17,704 bases of DNA from Nitrospirota bacterium (lineage in GTDB: Bacteria; Nitrospirota; Thermodesulfovibrionia; Thermodesulfovibrionales; JdFR-88), in NCBI GenBank assembly GCA_021789735.1, contig JAJYJB010000012.1, forward strand, positions 1-17,704. The letters run 5' to 3'. Positions 1 through 7,737 of this stretch are shown in pieces. How positions within the stretch are numbered: the stretch's first letter is position 1; each line of letters opens with the position of its first letter. The notes below the pieces were generated by a model. It saw only the letters and a list, made by a program, of their open reading frames with translations. It did no database searches and was not told where the DNA came from. A program made the position numbers and the translations under genes.

Positions 1-222
1 CCTCCGGTGTTCCGGTTGTCGCACCAGCGGCAATGCCGGGCAGCCATGTCCGGACGGGATAAACGCTGAAAGCATCTAAGCGTGAAGCCCACCCCAAGAT
101 TAGGTCTCCCGGGCCGCAAGGCCCCTGAAGGTCCCTGGTAGACTACCAGGTCGATAGGCTGGAGGTGTAAGCGTGGCAACACGCTCAGCCGGCCAGTACT
201 AATAGACCGTGAGGCTTGACCC
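1..222 (+). rRNA. rrl: 23S ribosomal RNA, 3' end (partial)
   Basis: The first ~222 bases match the conserved 3' end of bacterial 23S rRNA. They contain the near-universal stretch around 60-90 (GATAAACGCTGAAAGCATC followed by TAAGCGTGAAGCC) and the terminal segment around 195-221 (AGTACTAATAGACCGTGAGG then CTTGACC). The 5' part lies outside the window. The exact 3' end is estimated from the conserved end and could be off by a few bases. No 5S gene follows before rpoD at 412: I looked for 5S-like conserved segments in the 190-base gap and saw none. Confidence 0.96.
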
Positions 223-324
223 ATTTCCCCTTTTAAAGAATTTGGCTTGAAAGGCATTTCCTGAAATAAAAATTTAAAAAGACATAAAATCAAAAAAAGA
301 AACTTCTTGTTTTTCTTAGACATC

Positions 325-352
325 TTTACAACCGATAGTTTTCTGCTATACT
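325..352 (+). promoter_or_regulatory. predicted sigma-70 promoter of rpoD
   Basis: TTTACA at 325-330 and TATACT at 347-352 are separated by 16 bases, a good housekeeping-type promoter. Transcription would start near 359, leaving a leader of about 53 bases before the rpoD start codon. This gives rpoD its own promoter independent of read-through from the rRNA operon. It is a prediction from consensus only. Confidence 0.6.
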
Positions 353-411
353 TTAAAAGGGAAAATGTTGGTTGTTATTGCATTTTTCCTTAAAAGGAGC
401 TTTGTGGCGAA

Positions 412-1836
412 ATGAGGGAAAAGGATATCTTTGAAGAGATAATAGACATGGGTAAGAGGCGCGGGGTCCTTACCTATGATGAGATCAATGAGGCGTTGCC
501 GTCGGAATATTTCTCGCCCGACGAAATAGAAGAGTTGATGGACCTCCTTCAGGACATGGGCGTGAAGGTCGTGGAATACGAGGAAGGCGCCCAGGAAGAG
601 ATGGAGTTGGAGGAGGCAGAGGCGGCTGAGTATGAAAAGACCGAAGACCTCGTGCAGGCCTATTTCCATTCCATGGGGAATATCTCCATTCTCACCAAGG
701 ATGAAGAGACCGAGCTTGCAAAACAGCTTGAGCAGGGCAAGAACATCATCAAGGAAATAGTGGTCGCGATGCCGCTTTTCAAGAAGGCGGAGGCGAGCAT
801 AGACGTCGAGGAAGAAGGAATAACAGAGGACGAGAGGACCGATGAGGCCATACGCAAAGTGCTTGTAAGGCTGGAGGAGCTCATGGGAAAGGTCCGCGAG
901 CTTGACAGGAGGCTTGGCAGGCATGGCTCACTCAAGGAGCTGCGCAAGGTCATCAAGGAGAAGGCCAGGAAAAACGGCAGCAGCCCTTCGGCAAAAAAGC
1001 TGGAGACCTTATCGAAGGAAGTCCAGCAGGAGCTCAAGAAGATAGAGGCCGAGGTCGGGCTGAAGGTTGAAAACCTTAAAGGCATGTGGGAGCGGCTGCA
1101 GAAGGCCAATACCCTGGTCAGGGACGCGAAAAATGAGTTGATCACGCGTAACTTGAGGCTGGTCGTCAATATAGCCAAGAACTATGTGGGCAGGGGTCTG
1201 CCCCTGCTGGATCTCATACAGGAAGGCAATATCGGCCTGATGAAGGCAGTGGACAAGTTCAAATACGAAAAGGGCTTTAAATTCTCCACTTACGCCACAT
1301 GGTGGATACGCCAGGCGATAACCAGGGCGCTTATAGACCAGACCAAGACGATCAGGGTGCCTGTTCACATGATGGAGTTTTATAACAGGGTCACCAAGGC
1401 GTCTAGGGAGCTTACGCATCAGTTGGGCCGGGAACCGAGCAACGAGGAACTCGCTCAGAAGCTGCAAGTGCCTGTAAGAAAGGTGGATGAGGTCTTCAGG
1501 GCGATACAGGACCCGATAGCGCTGCAGACCCCGATCGGAGACGAGGATACCGAGCTGGAGGATTTCATCGGGGATAAGAACAGCCCCTCGCCTTATTCGG
1601 ATGCGGAAAAGTCCGAGATATCGGAGCAGATACAGAGCGTGCTCAAGACCCTTACCCCCAAGGAGGAAAAGGTCATCAGGATGCGGTTTGGCATCGGCAC
1701 CGACAGGGACCATACGCTAGAGGAAGTGGGCAGGTATCTCTCCATCACCAGGGAAAGGGTGCGCCAGATCGAGGCAAAAGCGCTCAGGAAATTAAAGCAT
1801 CCAAGCAGGCTGCGGGCGCTCAAGAGCCTGGGCTGA
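412..1836 (+). CDS. rpoD: RNA polymerase primary sigma factor RpoD (sigma-70)
   Basis: This is the housekeeping sigma subunit, which directs RNA polymerase to most promoters. The 474-residue protein has a region 1.1-like N-terminus from residue 1 ([20 protein letters not shown]). Region 1.2 follows (around [16 protein letters not shown]), then a charged non-conserved region much shorter than in enterobacterial RpoD. Region 2 begins near residue 246 (RNLRLVV), with the -10 melting/recognition segment [12 protein letters not shown] at 291-302. Region 3 follows, and then region 4.2 with the helix-turn-helix [14 protein letters not shown] at 445-458. Presence of region 1.1 and the full region 4 argue for a primary rather than alternative sigma. 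The start is ATG with AGGAG at 395-399, a rather long 12-base spacing; GTG at 404 is out of frame. The gene lies directly downstream of the rRNA gene and ends at a strong terminator. Confidence 0.97.
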   Translation: MREKDIFEEIIDMGKRRGVLTYDEINEALPSEYFSPDEIEELMDLLQDMGVKVVEYEEGAQEEMELEEAEAAEYEKTEDLVQAYFHSMGNISILTKDEETELAKQLEQGKNIIKEIVVAMPLFKKAEASIDVEEEGITEDERTDEAIRKVLVRLEELMGKVRELDRRLGRHGSLKELRKVIKEKARKNGSSPSAKKLETLSKEVQQELKKIEAEVGLKVENLKGMWERLQKANTLVRDAKNELITRNLRLVVNIAKNYVGRGLPLLDLIQEGNIGLMKAVDKFKYEKGFKFSTYATWWIRQAITRALIDQTKTIRVPVHMMEFYNRVTKASRELTHQLGREPSNEELAQKLQVPVRKVDEVFRAIQDPIALQTPIGDEDTELEDFIGDKNSPSPYSDAEKSEISEQIQSVLKTLTPKEEKVIRMRFGIGTDRDHTLEEVGRYLSITRERVRQIEAKALRKLKHPSRLRALKSLG

Positions 1837-1858
1837 AAATTTAAAAAAACAAAAGAGC

Positions 1859-1890
1859 AAAAAAGGGGGATTTTTATCCCCCTTTTTTTT
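1859..1890. terminator. bidirectional intrinsic terminator between rpoD and the LysM gene
   Basis: GGGGGAT (1865-1871) pairs with ATCCCCC (1876-1882) around a TTTT loop. Eight T follow on the + strand (1883-1890), and six A precede (1859-1864), giving a T-run on the - strand. It therefore can end both rpoD (+) and the convergent LysM-protein gene (-). Confidence 0.9.
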
Positions 1891-1920
1891 AGATCTGCCA
1901 GCCAAAAAGAAAAAGACCCG

Positions 1921-2973
1921 TTATTCAAGCCCCGTGAAAAGGTCCCCCGGATTTACAGCCGACCTGCTTTTTTTGATCATGGCCGTTGCGAACCTGCGCC
2001 TTACCGAAACTATCTGTATCAGGGCGTTGGTGTCCGGGCCTTTCTTGGTCTGAAGCAGGTCCCCGGCCTTAAGCCCATCCTTACTTCCTTTATTAAGATA
2101 GATGAAATCCAGGGCGCCGCCAAGGAGCCTCTGTTTTTCGAGGGCCAGAACATGGCCATGAACGGATGGCTTTCTTTGTTCGTCCCAAAGAAGCCGGTGC
2201 GGCTTTACATATTTGATAAGGACATCCCCGGGCCCGACCCTCTCGAACGTGTCGGTTATGGTGGCGCGTATGAGCCCGGCGTTTTCCCCTGTGACAACCG
2301 CGATGCCGTGAGGCTCCACAAGATATCCGGCGAACCTGTCCGTGAGCGGGTTGTCAATCTTGTGGACCCCGGCAACGAGGAACTTGTCACCAGTTGCGGC
2401 CACGCTGCCAAGTTTTATGTATACATCGTCTCCCTTGGCTATAAGCGCCCTCTGTCCGACCGGGCTTATGACCTCACCGGCAGAGGGGACCTTCTTGGTC
2501 ATGAACCCGCTTGATATCATTTCCTTTCTGCTGAAAAGGTAATTCTCTCTGACGGGTGTGATGATCTTTTCTTCCGGCCTCCCGGTCTTGGGAAGCGCGG
2601 GTTTTTCTTCAGGGACGACGGCCGCGACCGGAGGCGCCTCTGCCTTTCCAGGCCCTTCGGCAGGCGGGACTGCCGGTATTTTGATCTTTTCTCCCGGATA
2701 TATCCTGTCCGGGTTTTTTATAGGGGAGTTTTCTTTCCAGACCAAAGGCCATTGAAAATTGTTCTTCAGATTGGCCCCCGAGATGCTCCAGAGTGTGTCT
2801 CCTTTTTTGACTGTGTACAGGCCTCCTGCGGCATTAGCTGAGCGGGGCATGGAAAAAGCAAATAAGCCGGAAACGATCGCGGCCGCGGCAAAAGCGAAAA
2901 AAGCCGGCATTGCGGACGATATCTCCCTGTGTTCCATTTTTCCGGAAGTTTTTGTTTTTTTTCGCATTCTCAT
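1921..2973 (-). CDS. exported LysM-domain protein of unknown function
   Basis: A 350-residue envelope protein. A basic N-terminus is followed by a hydrophobic segment (about residues 22-43) and a signal-peptidase-like site near residue 48 (SANA/A). One LysM domain lies at about 52-99 (starting YTVKKGDTLWSIS, ending YPGEKIKIP); LysM domains bind peptidoglycan. A Pro/Glu/Ala-rich linker (about 100-140) follows. The C-terminal ~200 residues contain two Gly-rich segments of the type 'YLNKGSKDGLKAGDLL'. From memory these resemble the C-terminal part of the LysM protein encoded next to dprA in many proteobacteria, but I cannot confirm this. No catalytic residues are evident, so it is likely a non-enzymatic periplasmic or wall-associated protein. 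The ATG at 2973 has AAGGAG seven bases upstream; a later ATG (residue 13) would also keep the signal sequence. It is last in the rpmB-dciA direction, after a 97-base gap that may hold its own promoter. Confidence 0.85.
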   Translation of the reverse strand: MRMRKKTKTSGKMEHREISSAMPAFFAFAAAAIVSGLFAFSMPRSANAAGGLYTVKKGDTLWSISGANLKNNFQWPLVWKENSPIKNPDRIYPGEKIKIPAVPPAEGPGKAEAPPVAAVVPEEKPALPKTGRPEEKIITPVRENYLFSRKEMISSGFMTKKVPSAGEVISPVGQRALIAKGDDVYIKLGSVAATGDKFLVAGVHKIDNPLTDRFAGYLVEPHGIAVVTGENAGLIRATITDTFERVGPGDVLIKYVKPHRLLWDEQRKPSVHGHVLALEKQRLLGGALDFIYLNKGSKDGLKAGDLLQTKKGPDTNALIQIVSVRRRFATAMIKKSRSAVNPGDLFTGLE

Positions 2974-3070
2974 GGAAGGGCTCCTTCTGCATTAAGGGAT
3001 TTTTCCTTTTTTTGGACCTTTTTATTTCCCATTGCAACAGCAGTAAAATATCCCTTTAAAGGTGGCGATG

Positions 3071-3544
3071 TCAAGGATTCTGATTACTTATTCGGCCGTG
3101 AGCGGCCGGGGCGCGGAGGGCCTTGGCCATTATCCCCCGCATGATCTGCTTCAGGGCCTCATCCCGCACGGGGCCGATCTGCTGGTCTATGCTCGCCAGC
3201 TCCTCGTCGGTAAGTGGGGCGTGTCCGGGCTCTTTGATTTTGCAGGCAGCAGTGGAAGCATTTTTTCCGCGACGGGCCCCTGGCTTGAATTTAAGCTCCG
3301 AGATCCCGAGCGGCCCCACTCTCTTAAGTATCTCTGCGCCATAGAACCTGGCCTGTTCGAGCCAAAGCGGAGAATCGACGGTGATGTGCAGGACGGCTCC
3401 CGATACAAATCCAGGCTCCAGGTGTTCGGAAAGGGGAGCGCCGACAAGCTCCCCCCAGCGCGATCTTATTCCGTGCAGCCTTGCCGCATCTTCAAGCCCC
3501 AGTCTCCTGATGATCCCGGCAAGGCCCGCCCCGATCCTTTTCAC
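3071..3544 (-). CDS. dciA: DUF721 / DciA-family protein (probable replicative helicase loader)
   Basis: 157 residues. The first ~95 carry the DUF721/DciA pattern: a helical start (AGIIRRLGLEDAARLHGIRS), a tryptophan in the segment around RWGELVGAPLSEHLEP, and the strand-rich VSGAVLHITVDSPLWLEQAR. DciA proteins interact with DnaB helicase and are thought to be the ancestral loader in bacteria lacking DnaC/DnaI-type loaders. That is family knowledge; the role here is inferred. The C-terminal ~65 residues are a less conserved, mainly helical extension. The start codon is GTG (3542-3544), with only a weak purine-rich upstream signal, 17 bases after the rpmB stop, so translation is probably coupled to rpmB in one transcript. 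Confidence 0.85.
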   Translation of the reverse strand: MKRIGAGLAGIIRRLGLEDAARLHGIRSRWGELVGAPLSEHLEPGFVSGAVLHITVDSPLWLEQARFYGAEILKRVGPLGISELKFKPGARRGKNASTAACKIKEPGHAPLTDEELASIDQQIGPVRDEALKQIMRGIMAKALRAPAAHGRISNQNP

Positions 3545-3561
3545 TTTTCAGCTTTTGTTTT

Positions 3562-3741
3562 TTACTGGTGGTTGCCTGAACGCAGGCAGCGGGTGCAGAT
3601 GGAAACCGTTTTGACAGTCCCCGCAACATTGATTTTCTTGCGGCGGATGTTGGGCCTGATCTCCCTCTTTACCTTGTTGTTCGCGTGGCTGACATGATTG
3701 CCGACACTCTTCGCTTTACCGCATATATCGCAGCTGGCCAT
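3562..3741 (-). CDS. rpmB: 50S ribosomal protein L28
   Basis: A 59-residue gene easily lost to length cut-offs. The reverse strand reads MASCDICGKAKSVGNHVSHA, then a basic middle ending RPNIRRKKINV, then TVSICTRCLRSGNHQ and a TAA stop. This is the standard L28 layout. It keeps both CxxC pairs (C4/C7 and C49/C52), so it is the zinc-binding (C+) form of L28, a component of the large ribosomal subunit. A near-perfect Shine-Dalgarno AGGAGG sits seven bases before the ATG, as expected of a highly expressed ribosomal protein gene. It is the first gene of a leftward transcript with dciA and is divergent from infB. An extended -10 promoter lies just upstream (3784-3813). Confidence 0.96.
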   Translation of the reverse strand: MASCDICGKAKSVGNHVSHANNKVKREIRPNIRRKKINVAGTVKTVSICTRCLRSGNHQ

Positions 3742-3763
3742 CGAGTGACCTCCTTTGGGAAAT

Positions 3764-3793
3764 TTGATAAAAATCCAGCTTTTATGATAGCAT
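3764..3793 (+). promoter_or_regulatory. candidate promoter of infB-rbfA-nrnA
   Basis: TTGATA (3764-3769) and TAGCAT (3788-3793) are separated by 18 bases; the -35 is good and the -10 mediocre. Because no nusA precedes infB and the upstream gene is divergent, some rightward promoter must lie in this 98-base gap. This is the best candidate I see. Confidence 0.4.
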
Positions 3794-3813
3794 TACTAAT
3801 ACACCCGTTACAA
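3784..3813 (-). promoter_or_regulatory. predicted promoter of rpmB-dciA (extended -10)
   Basis: On the - strand TTGTAA (3813-3808) and TATCAT (3789-3784) are 18 bases apart, and TG-C directly precedes the -10 hexamer (TGCTATCAT), an extended -10 signature. The start point would be near 3777. The -10 overlaps the candidate infB -10 on the other strand. Confidence 0.55.
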
Positions 3814-3839
3814 GTTCAAAATAAACAAAAAGAGAAGAA

Positions 3840-6224
3840 ATGACAAAGAAAACCGATTCTAAAAAGACGAGAATTCATGAGCTTGCCAAGGAGCTTGGGC
3901 TAAAAAATTCCAAGCCTATCCTTGACGTTTTGGAGGCAGTGGGCCTGAGCGGCAAGACAGCCTCATCGAGCATAGATGAATTTTGGGCCGTCAAGGTGAG
4001 GGCGGCTTTGAAGGAAAATATGGAGGAAGAGTTGGCCGCGGAGGAGGCGGAAGCGGCCGTCCAGGAAGAGGAGGTTTCAGCCGGGGATATGTCCGCCGCC
4101 GTGGAGGTGCCTGCCGCAAAAGAGGTTCTTCCCTCACCGGATTCTCAGGAGGCCGCCGCGACGGGGCCTGAAATAAAAGCGCAGGACGTAGCAAAGGCAG
4201 GTGCGGCGCAACCGGAAGAGGAAGTGGAGCTCAAGGTGCCCGACAGGTTCAAGAAAGACCTGGAAGCTGGACGCATGGAGAAGTTCAAGGCCAAGCCTGG
4301 TATGCAGAGGGCGTTTCAGGCCATCAGGAAAGTGGAGCCCCGCAAGTTTGCCGACCAGCGCACCATGGCAAAAAAACCCGGCAAAGGGCCCGGGCTGGCG
4401 CAGAAATTCGCGCCCAGGAGCGAGAGGCCGCAGCAGGCTCAGCAGGTCACTGCCCCCAGGAAAAAGCATCTCAGACTCATTGAGGGCGCAACGGTAAAGG
4501 AATTCGCGGAGCTCATAGGGGTCAAGGTCCCGGAGATAATAAAGAAGTTCATGGAGCTTGGCTATATGCCCACCATCAATCAGCCGGTGGACGTGGATGC
4601 GGCCATGCTCATAGCGGATTCCATGGGTATGAAGCTTGAGGTATCGACCGCCGAGGAGGATGTTTTTGTCCCCGAGGAGGAGGCCGCGCTGGAGGAGGCT
4701 TCCACAAACCACACCCCTAGGCCGCCGGTGGTCACGATCATGGGCCATGTCGACCATGGCAAGACAACGCTGCTTGACAGCATCAGGGAGAGCCATATAA
4801 CGGAGGGCGAGGCGGGAGGTATCACCCAGCACATAGGGGCTTACAAGGTGAAGCTGGGCGAAAAGGAGATCGCTTTTCTGGACACCCCGGGGCATGAGGC
4901 GTTCACCACGCTCAGGGCCCGCGGCGCAAAGGTGACCGACATAGTAATCCTGGTTGTTGCCGCCGATGACGGTGTGAAGCCCCAGACGATAGAGGCCATA
5001 GACCACGCCAAGGCGGCAGGCGTGCCGATAATAGTCGCCGTGAACAAGATAGACAAGCCCGAGGCCAATCCCCAGCGCGTAAGACAGGAGCTTGCCGAGT
5101 ACGGCATAGTCTCGGAGGAATGGGGCGGACAGAACATCTTCGCGGAGATATCGGCAAAGAAAAAGACAGGCATAGACAACCTGCTGGAGCTGGTCCTCCT
5201 TCAGGCCGATATGCTCGAGCTCACGGCCAATCCGGACAAGATGGCAAAAGGGGTCATCATAGAGGCCAGGCTGGACAAGGGGAAGGGTCCAGTGGCCACC
5301 ATTCTTGTCCAGAACGGCACGCTGCGGGCCGGGGACGTTTTTTTGTGCGGCTCGAACGCGGGCAGGGTCAGGGCGATGAGCGATGAGCACGGGCGCAAGC
5401 TGGAGGCCGCCGGGCCGTCCACGCCTGTCGAGGTCATAGGCTTCAATTCCATGCCCAATGCAGGCGACTCGTTCGTCGTGATGGATGACGAAAGAAAGGC
5501 CAGGCAGATAGCCCTTGCCAGACTGCAAAAACAGAAGCAGGTCGAGGCTACGGTCGCGAAGAAAATAACCCTTGATGAGCTCTACAGCAAGATGAAAGAG
5601 GGCAAGCTCAAGGACCTGAACATCGTTATCAAGGCGGATGCCCAGGGCTCGATAGAGGCGCTCAAGGGCTCCTTTAGCGCCATCACGCACCCCGAGGTAA
5701 AGGTGAAGGTGATACACGCCTCGATAGGCGGCATAAACGAGTCGGACGTCATGCTTGCCGCGGCATCGAACGCGGTCATAGTTGGGTTCAACGTGCGGCC
5801 CGAGACCAAGGCGCAGCAGATAGCCGAGAAGGAAGGGGTCGACCTGCGGCTTTATAACATAATCTACGAGGCCGTGGACGACGTGAAAAAGGCGCTCGAA
5901 GGGATGCTTGAGCCCACCATGAAGGAGAAGGTTCTCGGGCGCGCCGAGGTGAGGCAGCTCTTTACCGTTTCAAGACTTGGCACCATAGCTGGCTGTTACG
6001 TTATAAACGGTCTCATGAACAGGGCGAGCGACGGCATCCGCGTCATAAGGGACAACATAGTCGTCTACCAGGGCAGGATGTCCTCCCTTAAAAGGTTCAA
6101 AGAGGATTCCAGGGAAGTCCAGACCGGCTACGAGTGCGGCATCATGATAGAGAACTTCAATGACTTCAAGATAGGCGATATCCTCGAAAACTTCGTTATT
6201 GAGAAGATAGCCGCCAAGCTCTAA
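3840..6224 (+). CDS. infB: translation initiation factor IF-2
   Basis: A 794-residue GTPase that places initiator fMet-tRNA on the 30S subunit and promotes subunit joining. An IF2-N helical domain lies at about 12-55 ([20 protein letters not shown]). An Ala/Glu-rich low-complexity linker runs from about 60 to 200. A second IF2-N-type domain follows at about 213-270 ([20 protein letters not shown]). The G domain carries GHVDHGKT at 302-309 (G1), DTPGHE at 348-353 (G3), NKID at 402-405 (G4) and SAK at 438-440 (G5). Domains II-IV and the fMet-tRNA-binding C-terminus follow (around [20 protein letters not shown]). All key GTPase residues are intact. The ATG follows a purine-rich but weak ribosome-binding site (AGAGAAG). 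It starts a + strand operon with rbfA and a DHH phosphoesterase; rimP, nusA and ylxR, its usual upstream partners, are absent here. Confidence 0.98.
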   Translation: MTKKTDSKKTRIHELAKELGLKNSKPILDVLEAVGLSGKTASSSIDEFWAVKVRAALKENMEEELAAEEAEAAVQEEEVSAGDMSAAVEVPAAKEVLPSPDSQEAAATGPEIKAQDVAKAGAAQPEEEVELKVPDRFKKDLEAGRMEKFKAKPGMQRAFQAIRKVEPRKFADQRTMAKKPGKGPGLAQKFAPRSERPQQAQQVTAPRKKHLRLIEGATVKEFAELIGVKVPEIIKKFMELGYMPTINQPVDVDAAMLIADSMGMKLEVSTAEEDVFVPEEEAALEEASTNHTPRPPVVTIMGHVDHGKTTLLDSIRESHITEGEAGGITQHIGAYKVKLGEKEIAFLDTPGHEAFTTLRARGAKVTDIVILVVAADDGVKPQTIEAIDHAKAAGVPIIVAVNKIDKPEANPQRVRQELAEYGIVSEEWGGQNIFAEISAKKKTGIDNLLELVLLQADMLELTANPDKMAKGVIIEARLDKGKGPVATILVQNGTLRAGDVFLCGSNAGRVRAMSDEHGRKLEAAGPSTPVEVIGFNSMPNAGDSFVVMDDERKARQIALARLQKQKQVEATVAKKITLDELYSKMKEGKLKDLNIVIKADAQGSIEALKGSFSAITHPEVKVKVIHASIGGINESDVMLAAASNAVIVGFNVRPETKAQQIAEKEGVDLRLYNIIYEAVDDVKKALEGMLEPTMKEKVLGRAEVRQLFTVSRLGTIAGCYVINGLMNRASDGIRVIRDNIVVYQGRMSSLKRFKEDSREVQTGYECGIMIENFNDFKIGDILENFVIEKIAAKL

Positions 6225-6272
6225 CAAAAAAGTCGAAATTTGACTTAAAAATCCATAGACAGGACCGGGAAA

Positions 6273-6620
6273 ATGCTGCCCTACAAGCGCTCAAAGAGGG
6301 TCGCCGACCTCCTCAGGCAGGAAATCTCCGATATCATTTTAAGGAGACTTAAAGACCCCAGGATGGGTTTTGTTACGGTCACGGACGTCTCCGTTACCGA
6401 TGACCTCAAGCTGGCAAGGGTTTATGTCAGCTCGCTCAAGGAAGAAGAGCGGCAGCAGATGATAGAGATCCTTAACGCCGCAAAGAGCTTTATCCGGCAG
6501 GAGTTGGGCAGGAGGGTAAAGATGAAGTCCACCCCGGACCTTGAGTTCCGGATTGACACTTCCCTGCAATACGGCAACCGGATAGACCAGCTCCTTAAAG
6601 ACATAAAAGGGGAGGGCTGA
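6273..6620 (+). CDS. rbfA: 30S ribosome-binding factor A
   Basis: A 115-residue RbfA-family protein that binds immature 30S subunits and helps 16S rRNA 5'-end maturation, notably in the cold. The single KH-like domain is recognisable: the opening YKRSKRVADLLRQEISDIIL, the DPRMGFVTVTDV strand turn, the ARVYVSSL strand, and the C-terminal LEFRIDTSLQYGNRID motif followed by a short tail. Length is normal for the family. It follows infB by 48 bases, the classical infB-rbfA order. DUF503, often found between these two genes, is absent. The ribosome-binding site before the ATG is weak (AGGACCGGGA region). Its stop overlaps the Shine-Dalgarno region of the next gene. Confidence 0.96.
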   Translation: MLPYKRSKRVADLLRQEISDIILRRLKDPRMGFVTVTDVSVTDDLKLARVYVSSLKEEERQQMIEILNAAKSFIRQELGRRVKMKSTPDLEFRIDTSLQYGNRIDQLLKDIKGEG

Positions 6621-6623
6621 CCT

Positions 6624-7676
6624 TTGGAAACACGCGCGCCTGAAAAAGAAAAAAACCGGCTCGAAGGCGAGGCCATGCGGGAAGTGGAGTATCTTCCTCC
6701 GGATGAGCTCCTTGACTTCCTGAGGGACGGAGCCAACAGAAAATTTGTGGTCGCCGGCCACATAAGCCCCGAGGGCGACGCCATCGGCTCTACGTTGGCG
6801 CTGGCCTCGGCGCTCCGCGCCATGGGCAAGGAAGTTGTATCCTACAATAAAGACATCGTGCCGCCGTTTTTCAGCTTTCTGCCCGGCGCAGATGGCATCT
6901 CGCGCGTCCTACCTGCGGATACCGGGGATTACACGCTCGTCCTGGTGGACTGCTCAAAGGCATCTCGCGCCGCCCTGGAAGGGGTCCATTTCAGGCATAT
7001 TGCCGCTATCGACCATCATGAAATGGAGGCCTACGGACAGGGGGAAAAACCTGCCCCGATATGGGTGGTCCCCGGCTGCCCGGCGGCCGGGCTTCTGGTT
7101 TACTATCTCATAAAGGCCCTTGGCCTTTCCATAGACCCGGATATGGCGGACAACCTGTACACGGCCATCTCCACGGACACGGGCTCCTTCAGGTTTGACA
7201 ATACAACAGCCGGGGCGCTTGCTGCCGGGGCGGAGCTGGTCCGGGCCGGCGCCCAACCGGCCTGGATAGCAAGGAACGTCTACGAGACGTGGTCGGCAGG
7301 AAGGATGAGGCTTTTGTGCCTTGCGCTTGAGACCATTGAATTAAGGGACGGCATTGCGATCATGAGCGTTTACCAGGAGATGTTCAAGGCTTCAGGTGCG
7401 GCAGCCGAGGACGTGGACAACTTCACCTCTTATCCGAGGATGCTCCGGGAGGCCAAGGTCGCGGTCCTAGTCAGCGAGCTTGAGGACGGGACCTTGAGGG
7501 CAAGCCTCAGATCAAAAGGGGACATCGATGTGCGCAGTGTGGCCCAGAAGTTCGGAGGCGGCGGGCACAAGAGGGCGGCGGGCTTCAGGACAACGGCATG
7601 GAAAGGGAACATGCAGGGCCTGAGAGAGGCCCTTTTCAGAGAAATCTCCGCTGTCCTGCCGGGGGAAAAAGCTTGA
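6624..7676 (+). CDS. nrnA: DHH-family phosphoesterase, NrnA type (oligoribonuclease / pAp phosphatase)
   Basis: NrnA-type bifunctional enzymes degrade 2-5-nt RNA fragments and/or dephosphorylate pAp. The 350-residue protein has an N-terminal DHH domain with the metal-site motifs H46-x-x-P-E-G-D52, D109, D130-H131-H132 and D185. The C-terminal DHHA1 domain carries GGGGHKRAAG at 311-320, which binds the RNA/nucleotide substrate. The usual PDGD is PEGD here, a conservative change; every metal ligand remains. I place the start at TTG (6624), 3 bases after the rbfA stop, because GGAGG lies about 8 bases upstream. ATG at 6675 (residue 18) is an alternative that still leaves a complete DHH domain. 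It is last in the infB operon; in many bacteria truB follows, but here a terminator does. Confidence 0.93.
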   Translation: METRAPEKEKNRLEGEAMREVEYLPPDELLDFLRDGANRKFVVAGHISPEGDAIGSTLALASALRAMGKEVVSYNKDIVPPFFSFLPGADGISRVLPADTGDYTLVLVDCSKASRAALEGVHFRHIAAIDHHEMEAYGQGEKPAPIWVVPGCPAAGLLVYYLIKALGLSIDPDMADNLYTAISTDTGSFRFDNTTAGALAAGAELVRAGAQPAWIARNVYETWSAGRMRLLCLALETIELRDGIAIMSVYQEMFKASGAAAEDVDNFTSYPRMLREAKVAVLVSELEDGTLRASLRSKGDIDVRSVAQKFGGGGHKRAAGFRTTAWKGNMQGLREALFREISAVLPGEKA

Positions 7677-7688
7677 TCTGAAATTTGC

Positions 7689-7717
7689 AAAAAAGCGCCC
7701 TGGGGCGCTTTTTTTTT
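7689..7717. terminator. bidirectional intrinsic terminator between nrnA and the cytochrome gene
   Basis: AAAAGCGCC (7691-7699) pairs with GGCGCTTTT (7704-7712) around a CTGG loop. A run of nine T (7709-7717) follows on the + strand and an A-run (7689-7694) precedes, so it should end both the infB operon (+) and the convergent cytochrome gene (-). Confidence 0.93.
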
Positions 7718-7737
7718 GATGTCCGGCTGTTCCGCGT

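Noticed and set aside
222..411. A possible 5S rRNA or rRNA terminator after 23S
   Set aside because: No 5S conserved segments are present. The small inverted repeats (AAGAA/TTCTT near 297-308; ATTTC/GAAAT near 258-269) have loops of only two bases and are too weak to call.
3062..3697. A 211-codon open frame on the + strand covering the dciA/rpmB region
   Set aside because: It is antisense to dciA and most of rpmB, both recognisable proteins on the other strand, with no ribosome-binding site or family resemblance.
4020..4440. Repeat-rich GAGGAGGCGGAAGC-type tract in infB
   Set aside because: This is the Ala/Glu-rich linker of IF2 written in GCx/GAx codons. It is not a DNA tandem repeat with a separate role.
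4134..5717. A 527-codon open frame on the - strand
   Set aside because: It lies wholly antisense to infB, whose GTPase motifs are unmistakable. Its protein has a low-complexity, Leu/Arg/His-rich composition typical of a codon-bias shadow and no recognisable domain.
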